A DNA stretch of 64,000 nucleotides from Tepidimonas sediminis (GCF_007556605.1 NZ_VJND01000007.1:62001-126000); one strand, 5' to 3'; shown: positions 21,802 to 32,896, counted from the first letter of the stretch. Translations and numbers: made by a program. Notes: generated from the sequence alone by a model not told the origin.

Positions 21802-23166
21802 ATGCTGACGGTTTTCGCCTTCCTGGTGGCCATCGCGATCCTGATCGCGGTGCACGAATGGGGGCACTACCGCATGGCCGTGGCCTGCGGGGTGCCGGTG
21901 CTGCGCTTCTCGATCGGTTTCGGGCGGCCGCTGCTGCGCTGGCGCAACCGCGCCGGCACCGAGTTCGTCGTCGCCGCGCTGCCGCTCGGGGGCTACGTGC
22001 GGATGCTGGACGGGCGCGAGGGCCCGGTGGATCCCGCGCGCCGTCACCTGGCGTTCGATGCGCAGCCGCTGCGCAAGCGCGCCGCCATCGTGGCCGCCGG
22101 CCCGGCGGCCAACCTGCTGCTGGCGGTGCTGCTGTACGCCTTCGTCGGCTGGTGGGGGTTGGAGCAGCCGCAGCCGGTGCTGGGTGCGCCGGTCAGCGGC
22201 TCGCTGGCCGAGGCGGCCGGTCTGCGCGCCGGCGACCGCGTGCTGGCAGTGCAGGAGGAGGCCGACGCCGCGCCGCGCCCGGTGCGCTCGTTCGATGAAT
22301 TGCGCTGGCAGCTGGCGCAGGCGGCGCTGCAGCGGCGTGACCTCACGCTGCTGGTCGGCGAACCGGATACGCCGGCGCCGCGCGCCGTGGCGCTGCCGCT
22401 GGCGGGCCTGCAGGCGCGCGACGTGGACGCGGCGCTGCTGGCGCGCATCGGCGTGGTGGCGCCGTGGTCGGCGCCCGTGATCGGCGAGGTGCGGCCCGAC
22501 GGCGCGGCGGCGGCAGCCGGGCTGCGCGCGGGCGACCGCGTGCGCGCGGTCGACGGCCGCCCGGTGGAGGACGCCGCGCAGCTGCGCGCCTGGATCCGCG
22601 CCGCCGCGGACGCGGATGGCCGCGTGCGCCCGCAGCGCTGGGTGGTCGAGCGCGGCGGCGGCCTCGTGGAGCTGGAGGTCACCCCGCGCGCCGAGCGCCA
22701 TGGCGACGGCTGGATCGGTCGCGTGGGGGCGATGATCGGCGCCGAGCCGGCGCTGACGGTCGTCGCGCTCGACCCTCCGGAAGCGCTCGCCGAAGGCGTG
22801 CGGCGCACGTGGGAGGTCGGGGCACTGACGCTGCGCATGCTCGGACGCATGGTGATCGGCGAGGCCTCGCTGCGCAACCTCAGCGGGCCGCTGACGATCG
22901 CCGACTACGCCGGCAAGTCCGCCGCGATGGGGGCACTGGCGTTCGTGTCGTTCCTCGCGCTGGTCAGCGTCAGCCTGGGCGTGCTGAACCTGCTGCCATT
23001 GCCCGTCCTGGATGGGGGGCACCTGATGTATTATCTCTGGGAGGCGGTGGTCGGTCGGCCGCCGTCTGAAATCTGGCTGGAGCGGCTGCAGCGTGCCGGG
23101 ATCGGCCTGCTGGCCGCGCTGATGTCGCTGGCCCTCGTCAACGACCTGGTCCGGCTGTTCGGCTGA
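21802..23166 (+). CDS. rseP: RIP zinc metalloprotease RseP
   Basis: The 454-residue site-2 protease has the zinc motif HEWGH (residues 18-22) in the first membrane helix, LPLGGYVRML, two PDZ domains (about 110-200 and 215-300, each with a GLRAGDRVLAV-like motif), and a C-terminal membrane region with LLPLPVLDGGH carrying the third ligand. RseP cleaves membrane-embedded substrates such as the anti-sigma factor RseA. The ATG at 21802 puts the first helix at the N-terminus. It sits in the usual dxr-rseP-bamA order, linking envelope stress to outer-membrane assembly. Confidence 0.97.
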   Translation: MLTVFAFLVAIAILIAVHEWGHYRMAVACGVPVLRFSIGFGRPLLRWRNRAGTEFVVAALPLGGYVRMLDGREGPVDPARRHLAFDAQPLRKRAAIVAAGPAANLLLAVLLYAFVGWWGLEQPQPVLGAPVSGSLAEAAGLRAGDRVLAVQEEADAAPRPVRSFDELRWQLAQAALQRRDLTLLVGEPDTPAPRAVALPLAGLQARDVDAALLARIGVVAPWSAPVIGEVRPDGAAAAAGLRAGDRVRAVDGRPVEDAAQLRAWIRAAADADGRVRPQRWVVERGGGLVELEVTPRAERHGDGWIGRVGAMIGAEPALTVVALDPPEALAEGVRRTWEVGALTLRMLGRMVIGEASLRNLSGPLTIADYAGKSAAMGALAFVSFLALVSVSLGVLNLLPLPVLDGGHLMYYLWEAVVGRPPSEIWLERLQRAGIGLLAALMSLALVNDLVRLFG

Positions 23167-23194
23167 GCGCCGGGCAGCGCATCCATTCGAGCGC

Positions 23195-25507
23195 ATGAAA
23201 CCTATCCCCGAGCGCCGCTGGCGCGCCCGCGCCGGCCTGTGGCTGGCCACCCTGGCGACCGCCCTGCCCGCGTGGGCTGTCGAACCCTTCACCGTGCGCG
23301 ACATCCGCGTCGAGGGTCTGCAGCGTGTCGAACCCGGTACCGTGTTCGCGTCGCTGCCGGTCCGCGTCGGCGACCGCTACACCGACGAGCAGGGCGCCGC
23401 GGCGATTCGCGCGCTCTTCGCGCTGGGGTTGTTCTCCGACGTGCGGCTGCAGGTCGACGGCGACGTGCTGGTGGTCATCGTCGAGGAGCGCCCGACGGTG
23501 GCCGACGTCAGCTTCACCGGCGTCAAGGAGTTCGACAACGAGGTGCTGCGCAAGGCGCTGCGCGACATCGGGCTGACCGAGGGGCGGCCGTTCGACCGGG
23601 CGTTGGCGGACCGCGCCGAGCAGGAACTCAAGCGCCAGTACCTCAACCGCAGCATGTACGCGGTGCAGGTCACCACCACCGTCACGCCGATCGAGCGCAA
23701 CCGCGTCAACCTCAACTTCAACGTCGTCGAAGGCGACGTCACCAAGATCCGCGAGATCCGCATCGTCGGCGCGCAGGCCTTCCCGGAAAAGGCGCTGCTG
23801 GATCTGTTCGATCTGGACACCGGCGGGTGGCTGAGCTGGTACACCAAGAGCGACCGCTACTCGCGCGCCAAGCTCAACGCCGATCTGGAAACGCTGCGCT
23901 CGTACTACCTGACGCGCGGTTTCCTCGAGTTCCGGATCGACTCGACGCAGGTGGCGCTGTCGCCGGACAAGTCGTCGCTGGCGCTGACCATCCACATCAC
24001 CGAGGGCCAGCGCTACGTCGTCTCGGCCGTGCGGCTGGAAGGGGATTACCTCGGCCGCGAGGACGAGTTCAAGGCGCTGGTGCGCATCCGCCCGGGCCAG
24101 CCGTACAACGTCGAGGAGGTCGAGCAGACCGTCAAGGCCTTCACCGATCACTTCGGCCAGTTCGGCTACGCCTTCGCGCGCGTGGAGGCATTGCCGGAGC
24201 TGGACCGTGAGCGCAACCTCGTCACGCTGGCGCTGCGCGCCGAGCCGTCACGCCGTGCCTACGTGCGGCGCATCCAGATCGAAGGCAACAACCGTACGCG
24301 CGACGAGGTGATCCGGCGCGAGTTCCGCCAGCTCGAGTCCGCGTGGTACGACAGTGACCGCATCCGCCTGTCGCGTGACCGAGTCGACCGGCTCGGCTTC
24401 TTCACCGAGGTCACGATCGACACCCAGGAGGTGCCCGGCGCGCCCGACCAGGTGGACCTGATCGTCAAGGTGGCCGAAAAGCCGACCGGCAACCTGACGC
24501 TGGGCGCCGGCTACTCGCAGGCCGAAAAGCTCTCGGTGCTGGCCGGCATCCAGCAGGAAAACGTCTTCGGCACCGGCAACTACCTGGGTCTCAACCTCAA
24601 CACCAGCAAGTTCAACCGCCAGCTGGTGCTGTCGACCACCAACCCCTACTTCACCGACGACGGCATCTCGCGCAGCTTCGACCTGTACTACCGCACGACG
24701 CGGCCGCTCGACGCGCAGGACGGCGACTACCGGCTCGTCACGCCCGGCGTGAGCATCCGCTTCGGCGTGCCGTTCACCGAAGTCGACACCGTCTACTTCG
24801 GCCTCGGCATCGAGCAGACCAAGATCGAGCCGGGCAACCGCATGCCCACCGCCTACAACGACTTCATCGCCCGCTTCGGCGATTCGCCGACGTCGGTGCC
24901 GCTGACGGTGGGCTGGGCGCGCGACGAGCGCGACAGCGCGCTGGTGCCGACGCAGGGCACGCTGCGTCGCGTCAACGGCGAGCTCGGCATCGCCGGCGAC
25001 ACGCGCTACGTCAAGGCCAGCGCCCAGCTTCAGCAGTACCTGCCGCTGAACAAGAAATTCACCCTGGCGTTCAACGCCGAGGCCGGCTGGGCCAAGGGGC
25101 TGGGTGGCAAGCCGGTGCCGCTGTTCAAGCATTTCTACGGCGGCGGCCTCGGGTCGGTGCGCGGCTTCGAGCAGGGCACGCTCGGCGGCGTCAGCGACAT
25201 CGTCGGCAGCGCCGACAAGGCCTACCTCGGCGGCACGAAGATGGTGCTGCTCAACACCGAGCTGATTGCGCCGTTCCCCGGCGCCGGCAACGACCGCACG
25301 CTGCGCATGTTCGGCTTTTTCGACGTCGGCAACGTCTACGCGCCGCAGCAGAAGTTCACGCTGGCGGATCTGCGTGCCTCGGCCGGCGTCGGCATCAGCT
25401 GGATCTCCCCCGTGGGCCCGCTTAGAATCGCGTTCGCCCGGCCGGTGCGCAAGCAGGTCGGCGACAAGACCCAGACCGTGCAATTCTCGATCGGTACCGC
25501 ATTCTGA
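23195..25507 (+). CDS. bamA: outer membrane protein assembly factor BamA
   Basis: The 770-residue Omp85 protein begins with a signal peptide ending near ALPAWA-VEPF. Five POTRA domains follow (about 29-430; the first has VRDIRVEGLQRVEPGTVF and the third AVRLEGDYLG), then the 16-strand barrel with the loop-6 motif GSVRGFEQGTLG and a terminal FSIGTAF ending in Phe. It inserts beta-barrel proteins in the outer membrane. Its stop overlaps the ATG of the skp gene by one base. Length is typical for betaproteobacteria. Confidence 0.98.
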   Translation: MKPIPERRWRARAGLWLATLATALPAWAVEPFTVRDIRVEGLQRVEPGTVFASLPVRVGDRYTDEQGAAAIRALFALGLFSDVRLQVDGDVLVVIVEERPTVADVSFTGVKEFDNEVLRKALRDIGLTEGRPFDRALADRAEQELKRQYLNRSMYAVQVTTTVTPIERNRVNLNFNVVEGDVTKIREIRIVGAQAFPEKALLDLFDLDTGGWLSWYTKSDRYSRAKLNADLETLRSYYLTRGFLEFRIDSTQVALSPDKSSLALTIHITEGQRYVVSAVRLEGDYLGREDEFKALVRIRPGQPYNVEEVEQTVKAFTDHFGQFGYAFARVEALPELDRERNLVTLALRAEPSRRAYVRRIQIEGNNRTRDEVIRREFRQLESAWYDSDRIRLSRDRVDRLGFFTEVTIDTQEVPGAPDQVDLIVKVAEKPTGNLTLGAGYSQAEKLSVLAGIQQENVFGTGNYLGLNLNTSKFNRQLVLSTTNPYFTDDGISRSFDLYYRTTRPLDAQDGDYRLVTPGVSIRFGVPFTEVDTVYFGLGIEQTKIEPGNRMPTAYNDFIARFGDSPTSVPLTVGWARDERDSALVPTQGTLRRVNGELGIAGDTRYVKASAQLQQYLPLNKKFTLAFNAEAGWAKGLGGKPVPLFKHFYGGGLGSVRGFEQGTLGGVSDIVGSADKAYLGGTKMVLLNTELIAPFPGAGNDRTLRMFGFFDVGNVYAPQQKFTLADLRASAGVGISWISPVGPLRIAFARPVRKQVGDKTQTVQFSIGTAF

Positions 25508-26025
25508 TGACGTTCATGACCCGCTTCCGCGGCGCCCGCTGGCTCGCTGCCGCGGCGCTCGCCGCCGCCTCGGCCGTCACGCTGGCGCAGGATCTCAAGA
25601 TCGGCTTCGTCAGCACCGAGCGCATCCTGCGCGACTCCAACGCCGCCAAGGCCGCCCAGTCACGGCTGGAGCAGGAGTTCGGGCGTCGCGAGCGCGAGAT
25701 CGAGAACCTGGGCAGCCAGCTGCGGCAGGCCACCGAGAAGTTCGAGAAGGACGCGCCGACGCTTTCGGAGAGCCAGCGCGCCGCGCGCCAGCGGCAGATC
25801 GCCGAGCTGGAGCGCGACTTCCAGCGCCGTCGCCGCGAGTTCCAGGAGGATCTTGCCCAGCGTCGCAACGAGGAGCTGCAGCAGGTCATCGAGCGCGCCA
25901 ACCGCGTCATCCGGCAAATCGCCGAAAGCGAGAAGTACGACCTGATCCTTCAGGAGGCGGTCTACATCGCGCCGAAGCACGATATCACCGACAAGGTGAT
26001 CCAGGGCCTGAACAACGCCCGCTGA
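25507..26025 (+). CDS. skp: OmpH/Skp family periplasmic chaperone
   Basis: The protein is 172 residues from this start, or 169 from the ATG at 25516. It has a cleavable signal ([16 protein letters not shown]), the conserved [21 protein letters not shown], a long charged coiled-coil arm (~60-135, rich in Arg, Glu and Gln), and a closing [21 protein letters not shown]. Skp trimers hold unfolded outer-membrane proteins on their way to BamA, which is encoded just upstream. The TGATG overlap favours the first ATG. Size matches the family. Confidence 0.96.
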   Translation: MTFMTRFRGARWLAAAALAAASAVTLAQDLKIGFVSTERILRDSNAAKAAQSRLEQEFGRREREIENLGSQLRQATEKFEKDAPTLSESQRAARQRQIAELERDFQRRRREFQEDLAQRRNEELQQVIERANRVIRQIAESEKYDLILQEAVYIAPKHDITDKVIQGLNNAR

Positions 26026-26053
26026 CGGCGCGCTCCGCGGCCGCCACGCCTCG

Positions 26054-27166
26054 ATGGCCGATCGTCCTGACGCTGCCGTGCCGTCCGAACTGCCCGCGCC
26101 GGTACCGCTGGAGCGGGTCGTCGTGGCCCTCGGGGGGGAGTTGCGCGGCAACATGGGGCTGGCGGTGCGGCGGCTGGCCGCGCTGGCCGACGCCGACGAG
26201 ACCAGCGTCGCCTTCGTTGCCCACCCCCGTTACCGCGCCCGGCTGCAGAGCAGCCGAGCCGGCGCCGTCATCGTCGCGCCGGAGCTGGCCGACGTGGCGC
26301 TGCAGCGCCCCGATCCGCCACCGGGCGGCTGGGCGGCCTGGATCGTGGCCGACCCTTACGCGCAGTTCGCCGCGCTGACGCGCTGGTGGCGCGCGCACGT
26401 GCAGCCGCGCCCGGCGCCGGTCGGGGTGCACCCGACCGCCTGGGTGGCGCCGGGCGCGCGCGTGCATCCGACGGCGCGGCTCGGCCCCTTCGCGGTGGTG
26501 GAGGACGGCGCGGTGGTGGAGGAGGATGCCGAGCTCGGCGCGCACGCGGTGGTGCAGGCGCGCGCGCACGTCGGCGCCGGCACGCGGCTCGGGCCCCACG
26601 TCGTGCTCGGCTACGACTGCCGCATCGGCGCGCGCGGTCTGGTGCACGGCGGCACGGTGATCGGCGCCGACGGCTTCGGCTTCGCGCCGGTTCCGCTGCC
26701 CGGCGGCGAGGGCAGACGGTGGGAGAAGATCGAGCAGCTCGGCGCCGTGCGCATCGGCGACGACGTGGAGATCGGCGCCAACTGCTGCATCGACCGCGGC
26801 GCGCTCGGCGACACGGTGCTGGAAGACGGCGTCAAGCTCGACAACCTGATCCAGATCGGCCACAACGTGCACGTCGGGCGCCACACCGCGATGGCCGGCT
26901 GCGTGGGCGTCGCCGGCTCGGCGCGCATCGGGGCGTTCTGCACGCTGGGCGGCGGTGCCATCGTGCTCGGCCATCTGGAGCTGGCTGATCATGTGCACAT
27001 CTCGGCCGCGTCGGTGGTGATGCGCTCGATCCTGCAGCCGGGGCAGTACAGCGGCATCTTCCCGATCGACGACAATCGAGCCTGGGAGAAGAACGCCGCG
27101 ACGCTGCGCCAGCTGCACGCGCTGCGCGAGCGCCTCAAGGCCCTGGAACGACGCACGACCCCATGA
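26054..27166 (+). CDS. lpxD: UDP-3-O-(3-hydroxyacyl)glucosamine N-acyltransferase
   Basis: The 370-residue enzyme transfers a 3-hydroxyacyl chain from ACP to the 2-amino group in lipid A synthesis. The N-terminal uridine-binding domain (~20-120) precedes a left-handed beta-helix of hexapeptide repeats with [23 protein letters not shown] and the catalytic-His segment [12 protein letters not shown] near 240-255, then the trimer-forming C-terminal helix. It starts 28 bp after skp; its stop overlaps the fabZ start. The 370 residues include a slightly long N-terminus and a short C-terminal extension. Confidence 0.97.
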   Translation: MADRPDAAVPSELPAPVPLERVVVALGGELRGNMGLAVRRLAALADADETSVAFVAHPRYRARLQSSRAGAVIVAPELADVALQRPDPPPGGWAAWIVADPYAQFAALTRWWRAHVQPRPAPVGVHPTAWVAPGARVHPTARLGPFAVVEDGAVVEEDAELGAHAVVQARAHVGAGTRLGPHVVLGYDCRIGARGLVHGGTVIGADGFGFAPVPLPGGEGRRWEKIEQLGAVRIGDDVEIGANCCIDRGALGDTVLEDGVKLDNLIQIGHNVHVGRHTAMAGCVGVAGSARIGAFCTLGGGAIVLGHLELADHVHISAASVVMRSILQPGQYSGIFPIDDNRAWEKNAATLRQLHALRERLKALERRTTP

Positions 27167-27606
27167 TGGACATCCACCAGATTCTCAAGCAACTGCCGCA
27201 CCGCTACCCGATCCTGCTGGTGGACCGGGTGCTGGCGCTGCACAAGGGCGCCTCGATCCGGGCGCTGAAGAACGTCACGATCAACGAGCCGGTGTTCACC
27301 GGGCACTTTCCGCACCGCCCGGTGTTTCCGGGCGTGCTGATGCTGGAGGCGCTGGCGCAGACGGCGGCGCTGCTGGCCTTTGCCACGCTGGAGGTGACGC
27401 CGGACGACCAGACGGTGTACTACTTCGCCGGCATCGACGGCGCGCGCTTCAAGCGCCCGGTGGAGCCGGGCGATCAGCTCGTGATGGACGTGACGCTGGA
27501 GCGCATGAAGGCCGGCATCTTCAAGTTCAAGGGCACCGCGCGCGTCGGCGACGAGGTGGCCTGCGAGGCCGAGCTGATGTGCACGATGCGCCGCATCGCC
27601 GGCTGA
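27163..27606 (+). CDS. fabZ: 3-hydroxyacyl-ACP dehydratase FabZ
   Basis: The 147-residue hot-dog-fold dehydratase starts [16 protein letters not shown], has [14 protein letters not shown] with catalytic His48, and the catalytic Glu62 in MLEALAQ. It removes water from 3-hydroxyacyl-ACP in fatty-acid elongation and competes with LpxA/LpxD for the same substrates. Its start overlaps the lpxD stop (ATGATGGA; a start at 27166 is equally possible). It is embedded in the lipid A operon as usual. Confidence 0.98.
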   Translation: MMDIHQILKQLPHRYPILLVDRVLALHKGASIRALKNVTINEPVFTGHFPHRPVFPGVLMLEALAQTAALLAFATLEVTPDDQTVYYFAGIDGARFKRPVEPGDQLVMDVTLERMKAGIFKFKGTARVGDEVACEAELMCTMRRIAG

Positions 27607-27623
27607 AGCCGACCACGCCCGCG

Positions 27624-28436
27624 ATGGCCCGCATCCATCCGACCGCGCTGGTCGACCCCAAGGCGGAGCTCGACACCGACGTCGAGATCGGTCCCTACAC
27701 CCTCGTCGGCCCGCACGTGCGCATCGGCGCCGGCACCACGGTGGGCGCGCACTGCGTGCTCGACGGCCACACGACGATCGGGCGCGACAACCGCATCTAC
27801 CCGTTCGTCAGCCTCGGCCTGCCGAACCAGGACAAGAAGTACCGTGGCGAGCCGTGCCAGCTCGTCATCGGCGACCGCAACACGATCCGCGAGTACAGTA
27901 CCTACCACGTCGGCACGGTGCAGGGCGGGGGCGTGACGCGCCTGGGTGACGACAACTGGATGATGGCCTACACCCACCTGGCGCACGACTGCGTGGTGGG
28001 CAGCCACACGATCTTCGCCAACAACGCGCAGCTCGCTGGCCACGTGCAGGTTGGCGACTGGGCGATCCTGGGTGGCTTCACGGTCGTGCACCAGTTCGTG
28101 CGCATCGGCGCGCATGCGATGACGGCGATGTGCGCGCTGCTGTTTGCGGACGTGCCGCCGTTCGTGATGGCGCAGGGCCAGCCGGCGCAGGCGCGCTCGA
28201 TGAACTTCGAGGGGTTGCGCCGCCGCGGCTTTTCCGCCCAGCGCATCGCCGCGGTCAAGGCGATGCACAAGGCGCTCTACCGCGAGGGCCTGACGCTTGC
28301 GCAGGCGCTGGAGCGCATCGAGGCGCTGGCGCGGACGCACCCCGAAGCCGCCGCGGACGTGGCGCTGATGCGCGACTTCCTGGCCGGTGTCGACGCGCAG
28401 CGCGGCATCGTGCGCGCGCGCCGTGGCGAGGCTTGA
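27624..28436 (+). CDS. lpxA: UDP-N-acetylglucosamine acyltransferase
   Basis: The 270-residue first enzyme of lipid A synthesis is almost entirely hexapeptide repeats ([20 protein letters not shown], and so on) forming a left-handed beta-helix, with the catalytic region [18 protein letters not shown]; His121 is the expected general base. The loop with [15 protein letters not shown] matches family. Starting at 27624 (MARIHPTAL) gives the normal N-terminus; the frame extends 15 codons into fabZ without homology. lpxB follows 15 bp later. Confidence 0.98.
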   Translation: MARIHPTALVDPKAELDTDVEIGPYTLVGPHVRIGAGTTVGAHCVLDGHTTIGRDNRIYPFVSLGLPNQDKKYRGEPCQLVIGDRNTIREYSTYHVGTVQGGGVTRLGDDNWMMAYTHLAHDCVVGSHTIFANNAQLAGHVQVGDWAILGGFTVVHQFVRIGAHAMTAMCALLFADVPPFVMAQGQPAQARSMNFEGLRRRGFSAQRIAAVKAMHKALYREGLTLAQALERIEALARTHPEAAADVALMRDFLAGVDAQRGIVRARRGEA

Positions 28437-28451
28437 CGGCGGCCGGACAGG

Positions 28452-29648
28452 ATGAGCCAACCGCCCCTGGATGCCGCAACGGGTGCCGCCGCGCCACGGC
28501 TGGCGCTGGTGGCCGGCGAGGCCTCGGGCGACGTGCTGGCCGCGCAACTGCTGCAGGGGCTGCGCGCGCGCTGGCCCGGGCTGCAGGCCGCCGGCATCGG
28601 CGGGCCGGCGCTGCTGGCGCAGGGGTTCGAGGCCTGGTGGCCGAGCGAGAAGCTGGCCGTGCGCGGCTACGTCGAGGTGCTGCGCCACTACCGCGAGATC
28701 GTCGGCATCCGCCGCCGCCTGCGCGCGCGGCTGCTGGGCGAGCGCCCGGCGCTGTTCGTCGGCGTCGATGCGCCGGACTTCAACCTGGCGTTGGAGGCCG
28801 ACCTGCGCGCGGCGGGCATCCCGACGGTGCACTTCGTCGCCCCGGCCATCTGGGCGTGGCGGCCGGAGCGCGTCGAGCTGATTCGCCGCGCCTGCGACCA
28901 CGTGCTGTGTATCTTCCCGTTCGAGCCGGCGCTGCTGGCCGAACACGGGATCGCCGCCACCTACGTCGGCCACCCGCTGGCCGGCGTCATCCCGCCGCGG
29001 CCGGACCGCGCCGGCGCGCGCGCGTCGCTCGGTATCGACGACGCGCAGCCGCTGGTGGCGCTGCTGCCCGGCAGCCGCCGCGCCGAGATCGACCACCTGC
29101 TGCCGCGCTTCCTCGCGGCGGTGGCGATCCTGCGCGCCGAGCGGCCTGGACTGCGCTTCGTGCTGCCGGCGGTGCCGGCGCTGGAGGGGCTCATCCGCGC
29201 CCGGGTGGCCGTGAGCCCCCACGCTGCGGCCATCACCGTGCTGCGCGGGCAGTCGCACACGGCGCTGGCCGCCTGCGACGCGGCGCTCGTGGCCAGCGGC
29301 ACGGCGACGCTGGAGACGGCGCTGTTCAAGCGCCCGATGGTGATCGCCTACCACATGCACCCGCTGTCGTGGTGGCTGACGCGGCGCAAGATGCGCCAGC
29401 CGTGGGTCGGGCTGCCCAACATCCTGTGCGGCGCGTTCGTCGTGCCGGAGCTGCTGCAGGAGGCGGCCACCCCGGCGGCGCTGGCCGAGGCGACGCTGGC
29501 GTGGCTGGCCGACGACGCGCAAGCGCACGCGCGGCGCGAGCGCCTGGTGGCCCGCTTCGAGGCGCTGCACGCCGAGCTGCGGCGCGACACGGCGGCGCTG
29601 GCGGTGCAGGCGATCGCGCCGCTGCTCGAGCGCGGGGGGGCGCCGTGA
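28452..29648 (+). CDS. lpxB: lipid-A-disaccharide synthase
   Basis: The 398-residue GT19 glycosyltransferase joins UDP-2,3-diacylglucosamine and lipid X. It has the N-terminal [16 protein letters not shown] motif at ~20, [14 protein letters not shown] near 133, [15 protein letters not shown] near 210, and [20 protein letters not shown] near 282. It is a peripheral inner-membrane protein. Order lpxD-fabZ-lpxA-lpxB is canonical. Its stop overlaps a GTG that could start rnhB. Confidence 0.98.
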   Translation: MSQPPLDAATGAAAPRLALVAGEASGDVLAAQLLQGLRARWPGLQAAGIGGPALLAQGFEAWWPSEKLAVRGYVEVLRHYREIVGIRRRLRARLLGERPALFVGVDAPDFNLALEADLRAAGIPTVHFVAPAIWAWRPERVELIRRACDHVLCIFPFEPALLAEHGIAATYVGHPLAGVIPPRPDRAGARASLGIDDAQPLVALLPGSRRAEIDHLLPRFLAAVAILRAERPGLRFVLPAVPALEGLIRARVAVSPHAAAITVLRGQSHTALAACDAALVASGTATLETALFKRPMVIAYHMHPLSWWLTRRKMRQPWVGLPNILCGAFVVPELLQEAATPAALAEATLAWLADDAQAHARRERLVARFEALHAELRRDTAALAVQAIAPLLERGGAP

Positions 29649-29701
29649 AGCCCGGCTCGACGTTGCGTCCCCCATCGGTCCGTGCCGGCCGCCGCACCCG
29701 C

Positions 29702-30346
29702 ATGCCGCTGGCCCACGCCCAGGCTGCGGCCCGGCAATACGCCTTCGACTGGGGTGATGGGGACTTGGTGGCCGGCGTGGACGAGGCCGGGCGGGGGCCG
29801 CTGGCCGGGCCGGTCGTGGCCGCCGCGGTCATCCTCGATCCGCACGATTCGATCGACGGCGTGGCCGATTCGAAGGCGCTCAGCGCCGCCCGGCGCGAGC
29901 GGCTGTACGACGCCATCCACGCCCGCGCCCGGGCCGTGGCGGTGGGTCTGGCCAGCGTGGAGGAGATCGATCGCCTCAACATCCTGCAGGCCACGCTGCT
30001 GGCCATGCAGCGCGCGGTGAACGCCCTGCCGTTGCGGCCAGCGCGGGTTCTGGTCGACGGCAACCGCGTGCCGGTGCTGCCGATGCCGGCCGAGGCGATC
30101 GTCGGTGGCGATGCGTCGGTGGCGGCCATTGCCGCCGCCTCCATCGTGGCCAAGGTCACGCGCGACCGCCTGATGGACGAGCTGCACCGTCTCCATCCTG
30201 ACTACGGTTTCGACCGCCACCGCGGCTACGGCACCGCGCAGCACCTGCAGGCGCTGGTGCGGCTGGGGCCGACGCCGGCGCACCGGCGCAGCTTCGCACC
30301 GGTGGCGCGCCTGCTGCGGGCGGCGGGGGAGGGGGGAGGCCGATGA
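29702..30346 (+). CDS. rnhB: ribonuclease HII
   Basis: The 214-residue RNase HII (from this ATG) has the diagnostic [20 protein letters not shown], with the catalytic Asp and Glu, [23 protein letters not shown], and the C-terminal [18 protein letters not shown]. It cleaves RNA in RNA-DNA hybrids, including misincorporated ribonucleotides. An in-frame GTG at 29645 overlaps the lpxB stop (GTGA) and would add 19 residues; it has a G-rich upstream stretch, so it may be the real start. The stop overlaps the methyltransferase start (ATGA). Confidence 0.95.
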   Translation: MPLAHAQAAARQYAFDWGDGDLVAGVDEAGRGPLAGPVVAAAVILDPHDSIDGVADSKALSAARRERLYDAIHARARAVAVGLASVEEIDRLNILQATLLAMQRAVNALPLRPARVLVDGNRVPVLPMPAEAIVGGDASVAAIAAASIVAKVTRDRLMDELHRLHPDYGFDRHRGYGTAQHLQALVRLGPTPAHRRSFAPVARLLRAAGEGGGR

Positions 30347-31143
30347 CGCACGGCGACGATGCGCCGATCGCCTCGCGCGACAACCCGCGTTTCAAGCGCC
30401 TGCGTCGTCTGGTGGAGGATGCCTCGGCCTACCGGCGTGAAGGACTGGTCTGGATCGAAGGTGACCATCTGCTGCGCGCGCTGCTGGCGCGCGGTGAGCG
30501 GCCGCACGTGGTGGTGCTGACGCCGCAGGCCGAGCCGTTGTGGCACGAGATACGCGCCGCCGCCGGCCTCGGGGCCGATGCGGTGCCGCTGTGGCGGCTG
30601 ACGCCGGCGCTCATGGGCGCACTCAGCCAGCTGGCTTCCCCCGCAGCGTTGGCGGCGCTGTGGCCGCTGCCGCCCGCTGCCGTCCCCGAGCCCGAGGCGC
30701 CGACGGTGGTGCTGGATCGCTTGCAGGATCCGGGCAACGTCGGCTCCATCCTGCGCAGCGCGGCGGCCTTCGGCTTCCGCCAGGTGCTGGCGCTGCGCGG
30801 CACCGCGGCGCTGTGGTCGCCGAAGGTGCTGCGTGCCGGCATGGGGGCCCACTTCGGTCTGCACCTGTCGGAAGGGCTGGCAGCGGACGACCTGGCTGCC
30901 CTGCGCGTGCCGCTGCTGGCCACCAGTTCGCACCAGGGCGAGTGGCTGCACCGCGCCCGGCTCCCGTGGCCGTGCGCGTGGCTGTTCGGGCATGAAGGGC
31001 AGGGCGTGCAGACGGCGCTGCTGGCGCGTGCCACGCGCACGCTGCGCATCGCCCAGCCGGGAGGCGAGGAATCGCTCAACGTCGCCGCCGCGGCAGCGAT
31101 TTGCCTGCACGCGAGCGCGGCCTCGCGGTCCGCAACGGACTGA
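30343..31143 (+). CDS. SpoU/TrmH-type RNA 2'-O-methyltransferase
   Basis: The 266-residue protein has an N-terminal L30e-like substrate domain ([21 protein letters not shown]) and a SPOUT methyltransferase domain: motif 1 [21 protein letters not shown] at ~126-147, motif 2 [12 protein letters not shown], and motif 3 [17 protein letters not shown]. It 2'-O-methylates an rRNA or tRNA residue with S-adenosylmethionine; RlmB-like 23S rRNA methylation is likeliest but not proven. It closes the long operon and overlaps rnhB by four bases. A convergent accessory gene ends 12 bp away. Confidence 0.93.
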   Translation: MTHGDDAPIASRDNPRFKRLRRLVEDASAYRREGLVWIEGDHLLRALLARGERPHVVVLTPQAEPLWHEIRAAAGLGADAVPLWRLTPALMGALSQLASPAALAALWPLPPAAVPEPEAPTVVLDRLQDPGNVGSILRSAAAFGFRQVLALRGTAALWSPKVLRAGMGAHFGLHLSEGLAADDLAALRVPLLATSSHQGEWLHRARLPWPCAWLFGHEGQGVQTALLARATRTLRIAQPGGEESLNVAAAAAICLHASAASRSATD

Positions 31144-31155
31144 CGCGCAGCCGGT

Positions 31156-32793
31156 TCAGCCGCGCCCCACCTCCCACCCCACGATCTGGCGCTTGGCGCG
31201 GCTGAACTCGACGCCCAGCTCGATCACTTCCGTGATGCCCGGCGCGCCGCGGTATTTGGCCGCGTAGTCGCGGGCCTTCAGTTGCCGCATGGCTTCGCCG
31301 GTGGGGGCGTCGCCATCGATGACCTTGAACTCGATCACCCAGGCGCGGCCGGCGTGGCGGATGACGAGGTCGCACTGGCCCGGGTTGGACACTTCCTCCG
31401 GCACGATGTCCAGGCCCAGGCTCGCCAGATGGCTGTAGAACACGCTGGCGTAGTAACCCTCGTACCGGGCGATGGGGTTGGCGCGCACCCAGTCGTGCGG
31501 GATGCTGGCGTAGAGGCGCTCGAAGTGCGCGCGCAGGCCCTCGGCATCGCCTTCGGTGAGCAGGTCGTACAGCCGCATCGTCAGCTGGGACAGCGGCGTG
31601 CCGCCCGGCAGCCACCCCCCCAGCAGCAGCGCCTCGTTGAGGGCGCTGCGCACCTCCAGGTTGGGCACGCGCAGCGTGTAGACGGTGGCTGCGCCCTTGC
31701 GCTGCTGGCCGTCGATGGTGAGATAGCCGGTCTGCCACAGCAGCGCCTCGGGCTCGATGCGCTCCACGTCGAAGGCGGAGAGCAGCTGCTCGCTGGCGTA
31801 GAGCCGCTCCAGCTGCGGGGTGAAGAACCCCTTGCCGCGCAGCCAGTGCACCAGAAACGTCGGCGTGCCGGTCTCGAACCAGTGCGCGCGGAACTGCCGC
31901 TCGGCCAGCAGCAGCAGCACGTCGAACGGGTTGTAGACGCTCACCGGCCCCCAGCGGTAGCCGTTGTACCAGCGGCGGATCTCCTCGCGGTCCAGCGGCT
32001 GGCCTTCCTCGGCAGCGGCCTGCAGTTCCGGCGCGAAGACGGTGTCGATGTCTTCATCCGTGTAGCCGCAGATCGTGCCGTACTCGGGCGAAAGGGTAAT
32101 GTCGCGCAGGTTGTTCAGGCCCGAGAAGATCGAGACCTTGCTGAACTTGGACACGCCGGTCAGCAGCACGAAGCGCAGGTCGGCGTCTCTGCCCTTGATG
32201 ACGCTGTAGAGGTTGCGCAGGCCCTCGCGCATGGCGCGGGCGACCTCAGGGGTCTCGAGGTTGTCGAGGATGGGCTTGTCGTATTCGTCGACCAGCACCA
32301 CGGCCTGGCGGCCGTGGGCTGCGGCGGTGCGGCCGATCAACTCGGTGAAGCGGATGTGCGGGTCCTCACGGGCCGGCGGAAGGGTCACCCCCAGCCGGGC
32401 GGCGTTGGTGTCGAGCTGATGGTGGATGTGGGCTTCGAGCTTGGCGCCTTCGGCCAACCGTCCCTCGGCAAAGCTCAAGCGAATCACCGGGTGCGGCCTG
32501 GTCCAGTCCCAGTGGTCGGCGAGGAACAGTTTCTCGCGCGGGGCGCTGCCGTCGGCGCCGTCGTGGGCGTCGAACAGTTCGCGGCGGGCTTCGAACGCGC
32601 AGGCGATGGTGTCCAGCAGCAGGCTCTTGCCGAAGCGGCGCGGGCGCGAGAGGAAGTAGGCGCCGCCCTGCTCGGCCAGACGTGCGATCAGCGGCGTCTT
32701 GTCGACGTAGTAATGCCCCTCGCGCCGGATCTTGGCGAAGGTCTGGATGCCGATGGGCAGCTTGCGGCGGGTGGCCACGCTCATGCCCGGCAT
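31156..32793 (-). CDS. AAA-ATPase-like / PD-(D/E)XK nuclease-like fusion protein
   Basis: The 545-residue protein resembles the AAA-ATPase_like plus PDDEXK_9 family. It opens with [20 protein letters not shown], has a Walker A-like PRRFGKS at 51-57, Walker [11 protein letters not shown] near 165-174, and a C-terminal nuclease-type core [14 protein letters not shown] with Asp475, Glu488 and Lys490. Function in this patchily distributed family is unknown. The start could be 32784 (MSVATRRK). It is inserted on the opposite strand between the methyltransferase and carA, has host-like base composition, and no flanking repeats are seen. Confidence 0.88.
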   Translation of the reverse strand: MPGMSVATRRKLPIGIQTFAKIRREGHYYVDKTPLIARLAEQGGAYFLSRPRRFGKSLLLDTIACAFEARRELFDAHDGADGSAPREKLFLADHWDWTRPHPVIRLSFAEGRLAEGAKLEAHIHHQLDTNAARLGVTLPPAREDPHIRFTELIGRTAAAHGRQAVVLVDEYDKPILDNLETPEVARAMREGLRNLYSVIKGRDADLRFVLLTGVSKFSKVSIFSGLNNLRDITLSPEYGTICGYTDEDIDTVFAPELQAAAEEGQPLDREEIRRWYNGYRWGPVSVYNPFDVLLLLAERQFRAHWFETGTPTFLVHWLRGKGFFTPQLERLYASEQLLSAFDVERIEPEALLWQTGYLTIDGQQRKGAATVYTLRVPNLEVRSALNEALLLGGWLPGGTPLSQLTMRLYDLLTEGDAEGLRAHFERLYASIPHDWVRANPIARYEGYYASVFYSHLASLGLDIVPEEVSNPGQCDLVIRHAGRAWVIEFKVIDGDAPTGEAMRQLKARDYAAKYRGAPGITEVIELGVEFSRAKRQIVGWEVGRG

Positions 32794-32896
32794 CGTAACG
32801 CAGGCGGACGGCCGACAGGCTTGCTGCCGTGCGCGGCGTGGGGGGCGGCGCGGGCCGGCTCGCGATGCTGCGATGCAAAAGCCTTGGTGGCCCGGA

